Shown here piece by piece: positions 1 to 8,053 of a stretch of DNA of 64,000 bases; positions within the stretch are counted from its first letter, which is position 1, and each line of letters starts with the position of its first letter. Under the pieces are notes generated by a model that was given only the letters and a program-made list of their open reading frames with translations, was not told the DNA's origin and did no database searches. The position numbers and the translations under genes are program-made. This DNA comes from JACRBR01 sp964371355 (GTDB lineage Bacteria > Chloroflexota > Dehalococcoidia > DSTF01 > JACRBR01): the NCBI GenBank assembly GCA_964371355.1, contig CAYJMG010000002.1, forward strand, positions 1 through 64,000, given 5' to 3'.

Positions 1-122
1 CGTGACTTCATGCCTATTCTGCTGTAGCGGGATCTATCTGAACTTCTTCAGCGGCTCGCGCACTGCCGACGCAAGATCGACAATAGCGGGCACGTAGGGG
101 CGAGAGAGAGGGAGCCACCGCC
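1..122. other. Left edge: leader of the first gene
   Basis: No complete gene is visible here. The plus frame reads to a stop at 25-27 and could be the last residues of a CDS entering from the left, but the piece is too short to judge. A purine-rich GAGAGAGGGAG stretch just before position 123 can serve as ribosome binding site for the next gene. Confidence 0.3.
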
Positions 123-1076
123 ATGTCGACCGTCAACACCGTCACCGGGCCCGTCGATAGCGGAAACCTGGGGTTCACGCTGATGCACGAGCACATCTAC
201 GTCCTGACCGAGGGCGTGCACCAGGCATTCCCGCACCTCTGGGACCGCGAGGCCCGCATCCGGCAGGCGGCGGAGCAGCTCGCCGAGGCGAAGGCGCACG
301 GTGTGGACGCGATAGTGGACCTGACGGTACTCGGGCTGGGGCGAGACGTGACGCTGGTGCGGGAAGCGGCCGCGCGTTCGGGCGTGCAGGTGATCGCGGC
401 GACGGGCCTGTATACGTACGACGAGGTACCGCGCCACTTCGAGCACCGGGACGTGGATTACATGGCGGAGCTGTTCGTGCGGGACATCGAGCAGGGGATC
501 CAAGGGACTGAGATCAAGGCAGCGATCCTGAAGTGCGCGACGGACGAGAAGGGACTCACGCCCGGCGTGGAGAAGGTGCTGCGGGCGGTGGCGCGCGCGC
601 ACCGGCGCACGGGCGCACCGATCTCGACGCACACGCACGCGCCGACGGAGCGGGGCTTGGACCAGCAGCGCATCTTCCGGGAGGAGGGCGTCGACCTCTC
701 GCGAGTGGTGATCGGTCACAGCGGGGACACCGAAGACGTCGCGTACTTAGAGAGACTCATCGGCGCGGGGTCGTACATAGGCATGGACCGGTTCGGGATC
801 GACTCGTTCATGCCGACGGACAAGCGGGTCGCAGTGATTGCCGAGATGTGCCGGCGGGGGCACGCGGGGAAGATGGTGCTGGCGCACGACGCCTCATGCT
901 ACATCGACTGGTTCCCGGAGGGCGTGCCGGCGCAGGTAATGCCGCGATGGAACTTCCTGCACATCTGCGACGACGTGATCCCGGCGCTGCGCGCGGCTGG
1001 CGTGGGCGACGAGCAGATCCGGGCGATGACCGTCGGGAATCCGCGGGCGATCTTCGAGCGGCAGGGCGCGTACTAG
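123..1076 (+). CDS. Phosphotriesterase-family metal-dependent hydrolase
   Basis: This is a 317-residue member of the phosphotriesterase branch of the amidohydrolase superfamily, binuclear-metal TIM barrels that act on phosphotriesters or lactones. The expected metal ligands can be read: H22 and H24 (MHEHIYV) at the first strand, K137 as the carboxylated bridging lysine (AILKCATD), H170/H172 (STHTHAP), H199 (VIGHSGDT) and D256 (LAHDAS). Length fits the family (about 310-330). The ATG at 123 follows a GAGAGGGAG-type site. It appears monocistronic. Family assignment is firm; whether the substrate is a lactone or an organophosphate cannot be told from sequence. Confidence 0.9.
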   Translation: MSTVNTVTGPVDSGNLGFTLMHEHIYVLTEGVHQAFPHLWDREARIRQAAEQLAEAKAHGVDAIVDLTVLGLGRDVTLVREAAARSGVQVIAATGLYTYDEVPRHFEHRDVDYMAELFVRDIEQGIQGTEIKAAILKCATDEKGLTPGVEKVLRAVARAHRRTGAPISTHTHAPTERGLDQQRIFREEGVDLSRVVIGHSGDTEDVAYLERLIGAGSYIGMDRFGIDSFMPTDKRVAVIAEMCRRGHAGKMVLAHDASCYIDWFPEGVPAQVMPRWNFLHICDDVIPALRAAGVGDEQIRAMTVGNPRAIFERQGAY

Positions 1077-1185
1077 ACGGACGCGGGTAACGGCGCCCGG
1101 CCGTCCACGTTCGATGAATAGCAGGACCCGTCGTTTGTCGGGGCCATAGGCCGCGGCTATACTGCGATGCCGAATCCAGTGGGCC

Positions 1186-1659
1186 TTGCCGCTCGAGCGC
1201 GCAGGCCCGGAAGCAGGAACAGCGTTGCCAAGACAGGATCGACCCGTCGTCCGCGATGGCCGCTTGCAGGTCAAGAAGAAGCGGACCGACCGCAGCTATC
1301 TGAGGCCGGGTACCGCGGCCGAGCCGCAGATCTCCGAGGAGGAGCCCAACACCGAAGAGGCGCCCGCGGAGATCGCTGCTATGGCGGACCCCACGGCGGC
1401 ATTCGCCCCACCCCCGCCACCCCCTCCGCCTGCAGCACCGACGGCACCCGCGCCGGCTGCGGGCCCGTCCGCGAACCTCCGCACGACCGGTGCAGCGCGG
1501 GCCCTGCAGCAGCAGGGTGTGCGCAAGCGGAGTGACGTGGACTTGCAGGCGCTGGCCACGCGCGACACGTCGTACGCGCTGCACGAGTTGCGGCGTATCG
1601 GTGTCCTGGCGGTGATGGTCGTGACGACGCTGATCGTGCTCGGGATCGTGATGCGCTAG
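1186..1659 (+). CDS. Small proline-rich protein with C-terminal membrane anchor
   Basis: I do not recognise a family. The 157-residue product starts at a TTG and has a basic segment (VKKKRTDR), an acidic stretch, a run of nine prolines in an Ala/Pro linker around residues 68-95, a charged segment and one hydrophobic helix of about 20 residues near the C-terminus (VLAVMVVTTLIVLGIV). That is the layout of a tail-anchored protein with the N-terminus in the cytoplasm. The start is uncertain because no strong ribosome binding site precedes it. The 3' end overlaps the convergent zinc-finger membrane gene by 4 bp. Confidence 0.55.
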   Translation: MPLERAGPEAGTALPRQDRPVVRDGRLQVKKKRTDRSYLRPGTAAEPQISEEEPNTEEAPAEIAAMADPTAAFAPPPPPPPPAAPTAPAPAAGPSANLRTTGAARALQQQGVRKRSDVDLQALATRDTSYALHELRRIGVLAVMVVTTLIVLGIVMR

Positions 1660-2213
1660 CGCAACCGCCCCATCGCCACGAACACGGCGATCCCCGTCGC
1701 GACAATCCCGAAGACATCGACACGCAGATCCTCGAAGATCCAGTCATCGATCACGAACAGCAGCGCTACGCGGGCGGCGTAGGCGACGAGGACGCCGCCG
1801 GCGGCGATGGCCTGCAGCGGGGGTCCGGCTTTGCGATTGGCCGCAAGCGAGACCAGCTCACCGATTGCGAACCCGACGGCGAGGCCGGGGATGATGCCGA
1901 AGAAGAAGTAGCTGATGAGATTGAAGAAGCCCCAGGCGATCCCGATAGCGGCGCCGCCGGCAATCGCAGCGCCGGCCGCGCGGGCGAACGTCTGGCCCGA
2001 CATGTTGTAAGTGGGAATGCGGCGGATCTGGGCGCAGTCGCGGCAGCGGGCGCCGACAGGCGTGTGGACCATGCAGCGGGAGCAGATGGGCGTCTCACAG
2101 CGGCTACAGCGCAGCTCCGTCTCGACGCCCGGGTGACGGGCGCACATCGTCGGCGCGTCGTCCATGGATTCCGATTCCGCGTCCGTTTCCACTTCCAGAG
2201 GCTCGCTCGTCAT
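1656..2213 (-). CDS. B-box-type zinc finger membrane protein
   Basis: The 185-residue protein has an N-terminal cysteine/histidine cluster (residues about 23-60, pattern C-x2-H-x8-C-x2-C-x4-C-x2-C-x8-C-x2-C) resembling the B-box/rhomboid-associated zinc fingers of many bacterial membrane proteins. Three or four hydrophobic helices follow (about 75-180). The zinc finger should lie in the cytoplasm. Function is unknown; such proteins often accompany regulated membrane processes. Start ATG at 2213. It stands upstream of nothing obvious and converges with the preceding small membrane-anchored gene. Confidence 0.7.
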   Translation of the reverse strand: MTSEPLEVETDAESESMDDAPTMCARHPGVETELRCSRCETPICSRCMVHTPVGARCRDCAQIRRIPTYNMSGQTFARAAGAAIAGGAAIGIAWGFFNLISYFFFGIIPGLAVGFAIGELVSLAANRKAGPPLQAIAAGGVLVAYAARVALLFVIDDWIFEDLRVDVFGIVATGIAVFVAMGRLR

Positions 2214-2339
2214 CGCTCTCGTCCAGCCGGGGAACGCCTCGTTACTGGAGAATCGGCGCTGCCTACCGGGCCAGCCACAAGCCTACCCGGAAATCGGCGA
2301 AAACGCAGCGAAGCCGGCCGTCAAGCCGGCGGTGACCGC

Positions 2340-3206
2340 CTACGGCACGAGCGCCTGGTTCGGGAGGGAGCGGCCCATATCGAGCAGGCGCTCGACCGAG
2401 GAGTCGGGGAGCGGGATGTCGCCCGGAAGGCGCTCGTCGTTGCCGAAGATGCCGTGGTAGTCGCTGCCGCCGAGGGGCAGGAGATCGTACTTCTCGCAGA
2501 GCAGGCGGAGCATTTCGATGGTCGCGGGCGCGTAGTCCTTGTAGAAGACCTCCATGGCCTGCATTCCCGCGGCCTTGAGGCCCTTGAGGATGGGCTCGAT
2601 GCGGTCGTTGGTGATGCCCATGTCCGCGGGATGCGCCCAGCAGGCGAGGCCGCCGCGGGCGATGATGAATTCGACGGCTTCTTCGGGCGACATCTTCTTG
2701 CGCTCGACATAGGCGGATCCGTTGCGGCCGATGAGCTTGTCGAAGGCGTCGGCAACTTTCGCGACGTAGCCGCCCTCGACGAGAGCCTGGGCGATGTGCG
2801 GACGGCCAACCGCGGCGTCGCCGGCGATCTCCTGGACGCGCGACCATTCCACCATGTAACCCTGCTCCCGCAGCTTGTTCACGATGCCCTCGCCGCGGTC
2901 GAGGCGGCCATCGCGCAGCTCCTTGAGCACAGCCTGCAGTTCTGCGTCGCCGGGGTCGAGGAAGAGGCCGAGCATGTGCACCTCGGCGCCTTCGATGTCC
3001 GTGCCGAACTCGACGCCGGGGATCAGGTGATAGCCCGTGTGCTTCTTCGCGGCCTCCCGCGCTTCGGGGATACCCTCGGTGGAGTCGTGGTCCGTCAGGG
3101 CGTGGTACTGGACGCCCTGCGATGCCACGAGATCGACAAGCTCCGTCGGCGTGAGGCGCCCGTCGGAGGCGGTGCTGTGTGTGTGGAAGTCGCCCTTGCT
3201 ACCCAT
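2340..3206 (-). CDS. PHP-domain phosphoesterase (RNase AM / YciV type)
   Basis: The 288-residue protein begins with the PHP signature FHTHSTASDG (H8, H10) and has the second motif LTDHDST near residue 39, so it is a metal-dependent phosphoesterase of the family that includes nucleoside 3',5'-bisphosphate phosphatase and 5'-3' exoribonuclease RNase AM. A later GGSDYHG motif gives further metal ligands. The start codon lies inside the end of the ymdB-like gene (8-bp overlap, same strand), so the two are translated together. With RNase Y upstream this forms an RNA/nucleotide turnover group. Confidence 0.85.
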   Translation of the reverse strand: MGSKGDFHTHSTASDGRLTPTELVDLVASQGVQYHALTDHDSTEGIPEAREAAKKHTGYHLIPGVEFGTDIEGAEVHMLGLFLDPGDAELQAVLKELRDGRLDRGEGIVNKLREQGYMVEWSRVQEIAGDAAVGRPHIAQALVEGGYVAKVADAFDKLIGRNGSAYVERKKMSPEEAVEFIIARGGLACWAHPADMGITNDRIEPILKGLKAAGMQAMEVFYKDYAPATIEMLRLLCEKYDLLPLGGSDYHGIFGNDERLPGDIPLPDSSVERLLDMGRSLPNQALVP

Positions 3207-3978
3207 CTACGATCCATTCCCTGTCTACGCGCTCGATGGCGCGAGCCTGGCCTGTAGTCTCGTCGAGATCGACAAGCACAGCGTTGAACTGTACCGGCCC
3301 TGCGCGCTCGATCACTTTGAAGCGGGCGGGCATGCCGGTGAGGAACTTGCGAAGGACGGGCTCGGGCTCCACGCCGATGATGCCGTCGCGGGGGCCGCAC
3401 ATGCCCAGGTCGCAGACGAAGGCGGTGCCCTTCGGGAGGAGGCGCTGGTCGGCGGTGGGGACGTGGGTGTGGGTGCCGACCACGGCGGTTACGCGCCCAT
3501 CGAGGTACCAGCCCATCGCGATCTTCTCGCTGGTCGCCTCGCCGTGCATGTCGACGATGATTGGCGTGCCGGGGGGGACGGATTCGAGGAGGCGGTCGGC
3601 GCAGCGGAAGGGGTCGTCGATCTCGTACATAAACGTGCGGCCCATCAGGTTGATAACGGTGACAGGGCCGAACGTGCAGACGCCGCGACCGGGGACGCCG
3701 GGGGGATAGTTCGCCGGCCGCAGGACGAGGATGTCCGTGTCCAGGTGCTGGATAATCTCCTTCTCGTCCCAGATGTGATTGCCGGAGGTGATGACGTCGA
3801 CTCCGGCGGCGAAAATCTCCTGCGCCGTCTTCAGCGTCAGCCCGCGGCCGGCAGCGGCGTTCTCCCCGTTCGCGATGACGGTGTCGATTGAGAGGTCCCG
3901 CTTGAGGGACGGCAGAATACCGGCCACGGCCTTGCGCCCGGGCTTGCCGACGATGTCGCCGATGCAGAGGATCTTCAT
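3199..3978 (-). CDS. ymdB: TIGR00282-type metallophosphoesterase (YmdB)
   Basis: The 259-residue protein matches the YmdB family of dimetal phosphodiesterases, which hydrolyse 2',3'-cyclic nucleotides in studied bacteria. Visible motifs in order are GDIVGKPGR at the N-terminus, NGENAA, SGNHIWD, DMHGEATSEK and GTHTHVPTAD. Length is normal. In many bacteria ymdB lies directly behind rny. Here the two are on the same strand but separated by 457 bp that carry an oppositely oriented four-helix-bundle gene and repeats, so the usual operon looks interrupted. Confidence 0.9.
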   Translation of the reverse strand: MKILCIGDIVGKPGRKAVAGILPSLKRDLSIDTVIANGENAAAGRGLTLKTAQEIFAAGVDVITSGNHIWDEKEIIQHLDTDILVLRPANYPPGVPGRGVCTFGPVTVINLMGRTFMYEIDDPFRCADRLLESVPPGTPIIVDMHGEATSEKIAMGWYLDGRVTAVVGTHTHVPTADQRLLPKGTAFVCDLGMCGPRDGIIGVEPEPVLRKFLTGMPARFKVIERAGPVQFNAVLVDLDETTGQARAIERVDREWIVDG

Positions 3979-3982
3979 GACA

Positions 3983-4438
3983 GGTTATAGGTTGTAGGTC
4001 GTAGGTCGTAGGCCACAAAACGGAAGGAGACGGCTGTGCCCAAGATCGAATCCCACCGCGACCTAGTTGTATGGCAGAAAGCCATGGACTTGGCGGTCCT
4101 CACATACGAAATCACGCGGGCGTTTCCTCGCTCTGAACTCTATGGCCTATCTTCGCAGCTCACGCGGGCCGCCGCCTCAGTTCCTGCGAATATCGCGGAG
4201 GGGCGGACCAGGTCAACGTCGCGCGACTACGCCCACTTCCTGCATATCGCCCGCGGCTCTTTGGCCGAGGTCGAGACGTTCATCGAGCTTGCCGTGCGGC
4301 TAGGCTATGTCACGGAAGCTCTCGCGGAAAAAGCGTTCGGACTGGCAGACGAAATCGGCCGAATGCTGCTCGCGCTCCAGCGCCGCCTAGTCCCACGATG
4401 ATGGGCCTATAACCTACAACCGAAAGCCTACAACCTCA
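3983..4438. repeat. Imperfect inverted GTAGG-type repeats around an inserted gene
   Basis: The left arm (3983-4014) is made of units such as GTTATAGG, TTGTAGG and TCGTAGG ending in GGCC. The right arm (4403-4435), read on the other strand, holds GTTGTAGG and TTATAGG units ending in GGCC. The arms face each other and bracket the 4036-4401 gene, starting 4 bp outside the ymdB start codon and ending at the rny stop codon. This suggests a small inserted unit; the repeats are degenerate, so mobility is inference. Confidence 0.6.
4036..4401 (+). CDS. Four-helix bundle protein (S23/IVP family)
   Basis: The 121-residue product has the hallmarks of the TIGR02436/S23 family: LVVWQKAMDLA near the N-terminus, FPRSELYGLSSQLTRAA, SVPANIAEGRTR and the helical FLHIARGSLAEVETFIELA. 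These proteins form pentameric four-helix bundles and are known from intervening sequences in 23S rRNA genes and as accessory proteins of diversity-generating retroelements; their function is unclear. A GGAAGGAG-like site precedes the ATG. It is oriented against both neighbours and flanked by inverted GTAGG-type repeats, as expected for an inserted unit. Confidence 0.9.
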   Translation: MPKIESHRDLVVWQKAMDLAVLTYEITRAFPRSELYGLSSQLTRAAASVPANIAEGRTRSTSRDYAHFLHIARGSLAEVETFIELAVRLGYVTEALAEKAFGLADEIGRMLLALQRRLVPR

Positions 4439-5974
4439 CCGCGCGTACTCGGAGGCGCGGGTTTCGCGGACTACCGTTACTTTGATCTGGCCCGGGTACT
4501 CCATCGACTCTTCGATCTTCTTGCTGACGTCGCGGGCGAGGCGCATCGAATCGAGATCGTCGATCTCGTCAGGCTTGACGATGATACGGATCTCGCGTCC
4601 GGCCTGGATGGCGAACGACTTCTCGACGCCCTTGAAGCTGTTGGCGATGCTCTCCAGCGCCTCCAGCCGCTTGATGTACAGCTCCAGGGTCTCGCGGCGC
4701 GCGCCGGGACGGCTGCCGCTGATGGCGTCGGCCACCATGACGATAACGGCCTCGGTCGACTCGACCTCGATCTCCTCGTGGTGGGCCTCGATGCAGTGCA
4801 CCACCTGCGGGCTGACGTTGTATCGCTTCGCGAGTTCCGCTCCGAGGGCGGCGTGGGTGCCCTCGACCTCGTGGTCGATGGCCTTGCCGATGTCGTGCAT
4901 GAGGGCGCCACGACGGCAGACGTTGACGTCGGCGCCGACCTCCTCGGCGATCATGCCCGCGATGAACGATGACTCGACGGCGTGCTTGAGCTGGTTCTGG
5001 CCGTATGAGGTCCGGTACTTCAGCTTGCCCAGCGTCCGCAGGATCTCGGGGTGCAGGCCGGGGCAGCCAGCCTCGATGGCGGCCTGCTCGCCGGCGGTCT
5101 TCACGCTCGCCTCCACCTCCTGCTTCGCCTTCTCGACCACCTCCTCGATGCGGGTGGGATGGATGCGGCCATCGAGCACCAGCTTCGTCAGGGCGATCCG
5201 GGCGATCTCGCGGCGGACGGAGTCGAAGGCGGAGAGGGTGACGGCGTCGGGCGTGTCGTCGATGATGAGATCGACGCCGGTGGCCGACTCGAGCGCACGG
5301 ATGTTCCGCCCCTCGCGGCCGATGATGCGGCCCTTCATGTCGTCGCTGGGGATCGGGACCACGGAGACCGTCGTCTCGCTGACGACGTCGTTCATGAGGC
5401 GCTGCATAGTGGTGGCGAGGATGCTGCGCGAGCGGCGGTCGGCCTCTTCCTTCGCCTCGGCCTCCAGCGTCCGGACGATGCGGTTGGCCTCCTCGCGGAT
5501 CTCGTCCTCCAGCTCCCTGAGGAGCAGGTCGCGGGCCTCCTGGCTGGTCATGCCGGAGACGCGTTCGACCTCTGCGAGCTTCGCCTTCCGGAGTTCATCG
5601 AGCTGGGTGCGGGTCTCTTCCTGCTGGCGTTCCTTTTCGGCCAGGCCCGTTTCGCGCTTATCCAGATTGTCTAGCTTGCGATCGAGGGTTTCTTCTCGAT
5701 TTGCAACACGCTGCTCAAGCCGCAGGACCTCGTCCCGCCGCGTCTTGACCTCTTGTTCGGCCTGAGCCCGGATTTGAATCGCCTCCTCTTTTGCACCGAG
5801 GAGGAGCTCCTTTTCCTTTGCCTGTGCTTCCGTCAGGAGGCGGGAGGCCTCGGCCTGGGCCGCCTGTTCCTGATCCTTGACGTTGCTACGCCGCAGGGCG
5901 TAGCCGAGAAGAGCCCCGATCGCCAGTCCAATCACGACGCCGATAACGGCGCCGATGACGATTCCGGCGACCAT
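4436..5974 (-). CDS. rny: Ribonuclease Y
   Basis: The 512-residue endoribonuclease initiates mRNA decay at the membrane. The order is diagnostic: an N-terminal membrane helix (residues about 3-27), a long charged coiled coil (about 35-200), a KH domain with GRIIGREGRNIR, and an HD domain with the catalytic ALMHDIGKAIDHE. Length is normal for the family. It lies upstream of ymdB and the PHP gene on the same strand, with a small inserted gene between. A 10-bp-stem hairpin lies in its leader. Confidence 0.97.
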   Translation of the reverse strand: MVAGIVIGAVIGVVIGLAIGALLGYALRRSNVKDQEQAAQAEASRLLTEAQAKEKELLLGAKEEAIQIRAQAEQEVKTRRDEVLRLEQRVANREETLDRKLDNLDKRETGLAEKERQQEETRTQLDELRKAKLAEVERVSGMTSQEARDLLLRELEDEIREEANRIVRTLEAEAKEEADRRSRSILATTMQRLMNDVVSETTVSVVPIPSDDMKGRIIGREGRNIRALESATGVDLIIDDTPDAVTLSAFDSVRREIARIALTKLVLDGRIHPTRIEEVVEKAKQEVEASVKTAGEQAAIEAGCPGLHPEILRTLGKLKYRTSYGQNQLKHAVESSFIAGMIAEEVGADVNVCRRGALMHDIGKAIDHEVEGTHAALGAELAKRYNVSPQVVHCIEAHHEEIEVESTEAVIVMVADAISGSRPGARRETLELYIKRLEALESIANSFKGVEKSFAIQAGREIRIIVKPDEIDDLDSMRLARDVSKKIEESMEYPGQIKVTVVRETRASEYAR

Positions 5975-6016
5975 TGGTAGAGCCTTCCTTTCCTGTTGTA
6001 CTGCTCCCTCGAACCG

Positions 6017-6048
6017 GCCCGACCCTTCCGTATGCGTGAAGGTCGGGC
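6017..6048. other. GC-rich hairpin upstream of rny
   Basis: GCCCGACC(C)TT and AAGGTCGGGC pair with one bulged base around an 11-nt loop. It lies between the lipoprotein stop (6132) and the rny start (5974), both on the minus strand. No T-run follows on either strand, so it may be a weak terminator for the lipoprotein gene or a structured rny leader. Confidence 0.4.
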
Positions 6049-6131
6049 TCAGGACGCATCATACGAGTGGCCCGAAGGGGGGGTCAAGCAAACCGACGGG
6101 CTGGTCGGAAGCCGCCGGAAGCGCCGCCGCA

Positions 6132-7184
6132 TCAGGGCGCCCAGGCGAGCTGGGCGTGGAACGCGCCTTTGCGGAGCGTCGAGACGGCGCCTGAGCGCAC
6201 GTCGACATCGTAGAGGCCGGACACGCCTATGACGTACAGGTGGCTGCCGGAGCCGTCCCACGTGATGGCGGGCAGGTCCTCCTTCAGGTCGGCGACGCGG
6301 GCCGCCCGGCCGCCTGTGACGGGCACCGTCCAGATGTCCTGCGGCAGGCCGTCGAGTGCGGCATCGCGGCCGTCTAAGGGTGTGAAACGACCGTCTGTGC
6401 CGCGCTCGAGCGAGACGAGCTGGACGGGGGCGCGCGCACCTGTCTGGTCGGCGGAAGCGAAGGCGACGGTCTCGCCATCGGGGGAGAAGCGGGGGTACGA
6501 GAAAGGGGCGAGGAGTTGGTCCGCGCCGACGAGTTCGACCTCGCCTGAGCCGTCCAGCGCGGAAGCGCGGAGGGCCTCGCCGGTCTGCGGGAGGAGCTTC
6601 GCGACGACCAGGCGCTGGCCATCCGGGGACACGTCGAAGGCGAGCACGTCCTCCATCACCACCTCTCGCTGACCGGACTCGACGACGATGCGCTCCAGCG
6701 CGTAGACGACCTTCGTGATCCCGGCCTCGGTGCTGATCTCCTGGACGATAGCGAGCAGGGAGTTGCCAGTCTCCCACCGCGGGAAGCGGACAAGCTGGTT
6801 GGGCTGGGCGTGGGCGAAGACGAGGCGAAGGTCCGACCCGTCGCGGGACATGACCCACAGGTCGGAGCCTGCATCGAACTTGCCCTCTTCGACCTTCGGC
6901 GGCGGCTGCTGGATGTAGGCAATGCTTGCGCCGTCTGCTGAGACCGCGGGGTCGAGGAGGAAAGCATTAGCCGCAGGCGCCTGCAGCAGCGTCCGCTCGG
7001 CGCCCGACTCGATGTCGTACTCGATCAGCGCGTCGAGGTCGGTGATGATCAGGGCGCCCGGGCCTGTCTGGCCGTTCGAGCCGTCTGACCCCGGGGTGCT
7101 GCCGTGGAGTCCGCCATCGTCGGAGCCACCGCAGGCAGCGACGAGCGCGAGCAGGAGCACGGCGGCCAGTGAGCGTCGAATCAC
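6132..7184 (-). CDS. Lipoprotein with TolB/PD40-like beta-propeller
   Basis: The 350-residue protein starts with a lipoprotein signal peptide (hydrophobic LAAVLLLALVAAC, lipobox cysteine at about residue 18) followed by a Gly/Ser/Asp-rich linker. The rest carries repeated WD40-like strands of the PD40 type (for example SPDGQRLVV and SPDGETVAFASAD), so it should fold as a six-bladed propeller on the outer face of the membrane. It most likely binds a ligand or partner; no catalytic domain is attached. It is the only gene between recX and rny and has the same orientation. Confidence 0.8.
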   Translation of the reverse strand: MIRRSLAAVLLLALVAACGGSDDGGLHGSTPGSDGSNGQTGPGALIITDLDALIEYDIESGAERTLLQAPAANAFLLDPAVSADGASIAYIQQPPPKVEEGKFDAGSDLWVMSRDGSDLRLVFAHAQPNQLVRFPRWETGNSLLAIVQEISTEAGITKVVYALERIVVESGQREVVMEDVLAFDVSPDGQRLVVAKLLPQTGEALRASALDGSGEVELVGADQLLAPFSYPRFSPDGETVAFASADQTGARAPVQLVSLERGTDGRFTPLDGRDAALDGLPQDIWTVPVTGGRAARVADLKEDLPAITWDGSGSHLYVIGVSGLYDVDVRSGAVSTLRKGAFHAQLAWAP

Positions 7185-7259
7185 GCACGCAGCTTAGCGG
7201 CGGGTGGGCGTTGGCGGAGTCCGCCTTGGAAAACCGCCTGTTTCCGTCAGCCGCCGCCC

Positions 7260-7988
7260 TCAGTCTCCGACATCGTCGTCGCCACCACCGCCGCGTCCCA
7301 GTTCTGCCCAGCAGCGGTCGACGGTCCGGCGGGTGACGTCCCATCCAAAGCCCCGGCGCTGGAGCAGGCCGGAGAGGCGGGCACGGAAGGTCCGGTGATC
7401 CAGCCCGGCGAGCGACCGCGTGCGGCCGGTCGCGAGGCGATACGCGGCCTCGGCGTCGTCGAGCCCGGCGACGGCCTCCGTCGCGACAGCGGCATCGACC
7501 CCGTTCGCCCGCAGCTCCTGGACGATCAGCTGGCGGCCGCGCGGTGCGATGCGGCCGCGGGACTCGGCAAAGGAGCGCGCGTACTCGGCGTCGTCGAGCA
7601 GGCGGGCGGCGTGGAGGCGTTCCACCGTGCTGTCGATGACAGCGGGATCGAGCTTGCGCTGGCTCAGCCGACGGCGCACCTCGCGCTCGCTGCGCGGCCT
7701 GCGGGCCAGCATGGCGACGGCCGCGTCAAGGGCCTGGCGGCGGCGATCCTCCGCGACGATGTCCTGCAGGCGGCCGGGCGGCAGCTCGAGGCCGACGCGC
7801 AGGCCCTGCTGCTTCGCCGTGGCGCGGGAGATCTCGCCCGCGACGACGCCATCGACGTAGATGTTGCAGCGGGATTTGCGGCGGAGAGTGGGTTCGATGG
7901 CGGTGATCTGCAAGTTGTCAGTTCTCGGTGGTGAGTTTGCCGTCGTCGGTCCGTCGGTCGGCGCTTCGTGCTGGTCCCTGATGCTCAT
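7260..7988 (-). CDS. recX: Recombination regulator RecX
   Basis: RecX binds RecA filaments and limits recombinase activity. The protein shows the family's repeated three-helix units, with LARRPRSEREVRRRLSQR, LDDAEYARSFAESR and a C-terminal RGFGWDVTRRTVDR. I chose the ATG at 7988 (242 residues): the longer frame that reaches back to 8057 would run through the recA terminator hairpin and encode a lysine run not typical of RecX. It follows recA on the same strand. Confidence 0.9.
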   Translation of the reverse strand: MSIRDQHEAPTDGPTTANSPPRTDNLQITAIEPTLRRKSRCNIYVDGVVAGEISRATAKQQGLRVGLELPPGRLQDIVAEDRRRQALDAAVAMLARRPRSEREVRRRLSQRKLDPAVIDSTVERLHAARLLDDAEYARSFAESRGRIAPRGRQLIVQELRANGVDAAVATEAVAGLDDAEAAYRLATGRTRSLAGLDHRTFRARLSGLLQRRGFGWDVTRRTVDRCWAELGRGGGGDDDVGD

Positions 7989-7989
7989 G

Positions 7990-8018
7990 AAAAGGGCGGG
8001 ATACTCGCTCCCGCCCTT
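7990..8018 (-). terminator. Intrinsic-type terminator after recA
   Basis: A perfect 10-bp stem (AAGGGCGGGA / TCCCGCCCTT, arms 7992-8001 and 8009-8018) with a 7-nt loop is followed on the minus strand by TTTT. It lies 36 bp past the recA stop and just before the chosen recX ATG, so most recA transcripts should end here and recX would be expressed by read-through. Confidence 0.75.
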
Positions 8019-8053
8019 CTTCTTCTTCGTGAGCCGTAAAGGCCGGGCGGCGG

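Noticed and set aside
2064..3257. Long plus-strand frame (397 codons)
   Set aside because: It mirrors the PHP gene and part of its neighbours on the other strand; high GC keeps shadow frames open, and it has no protein features.
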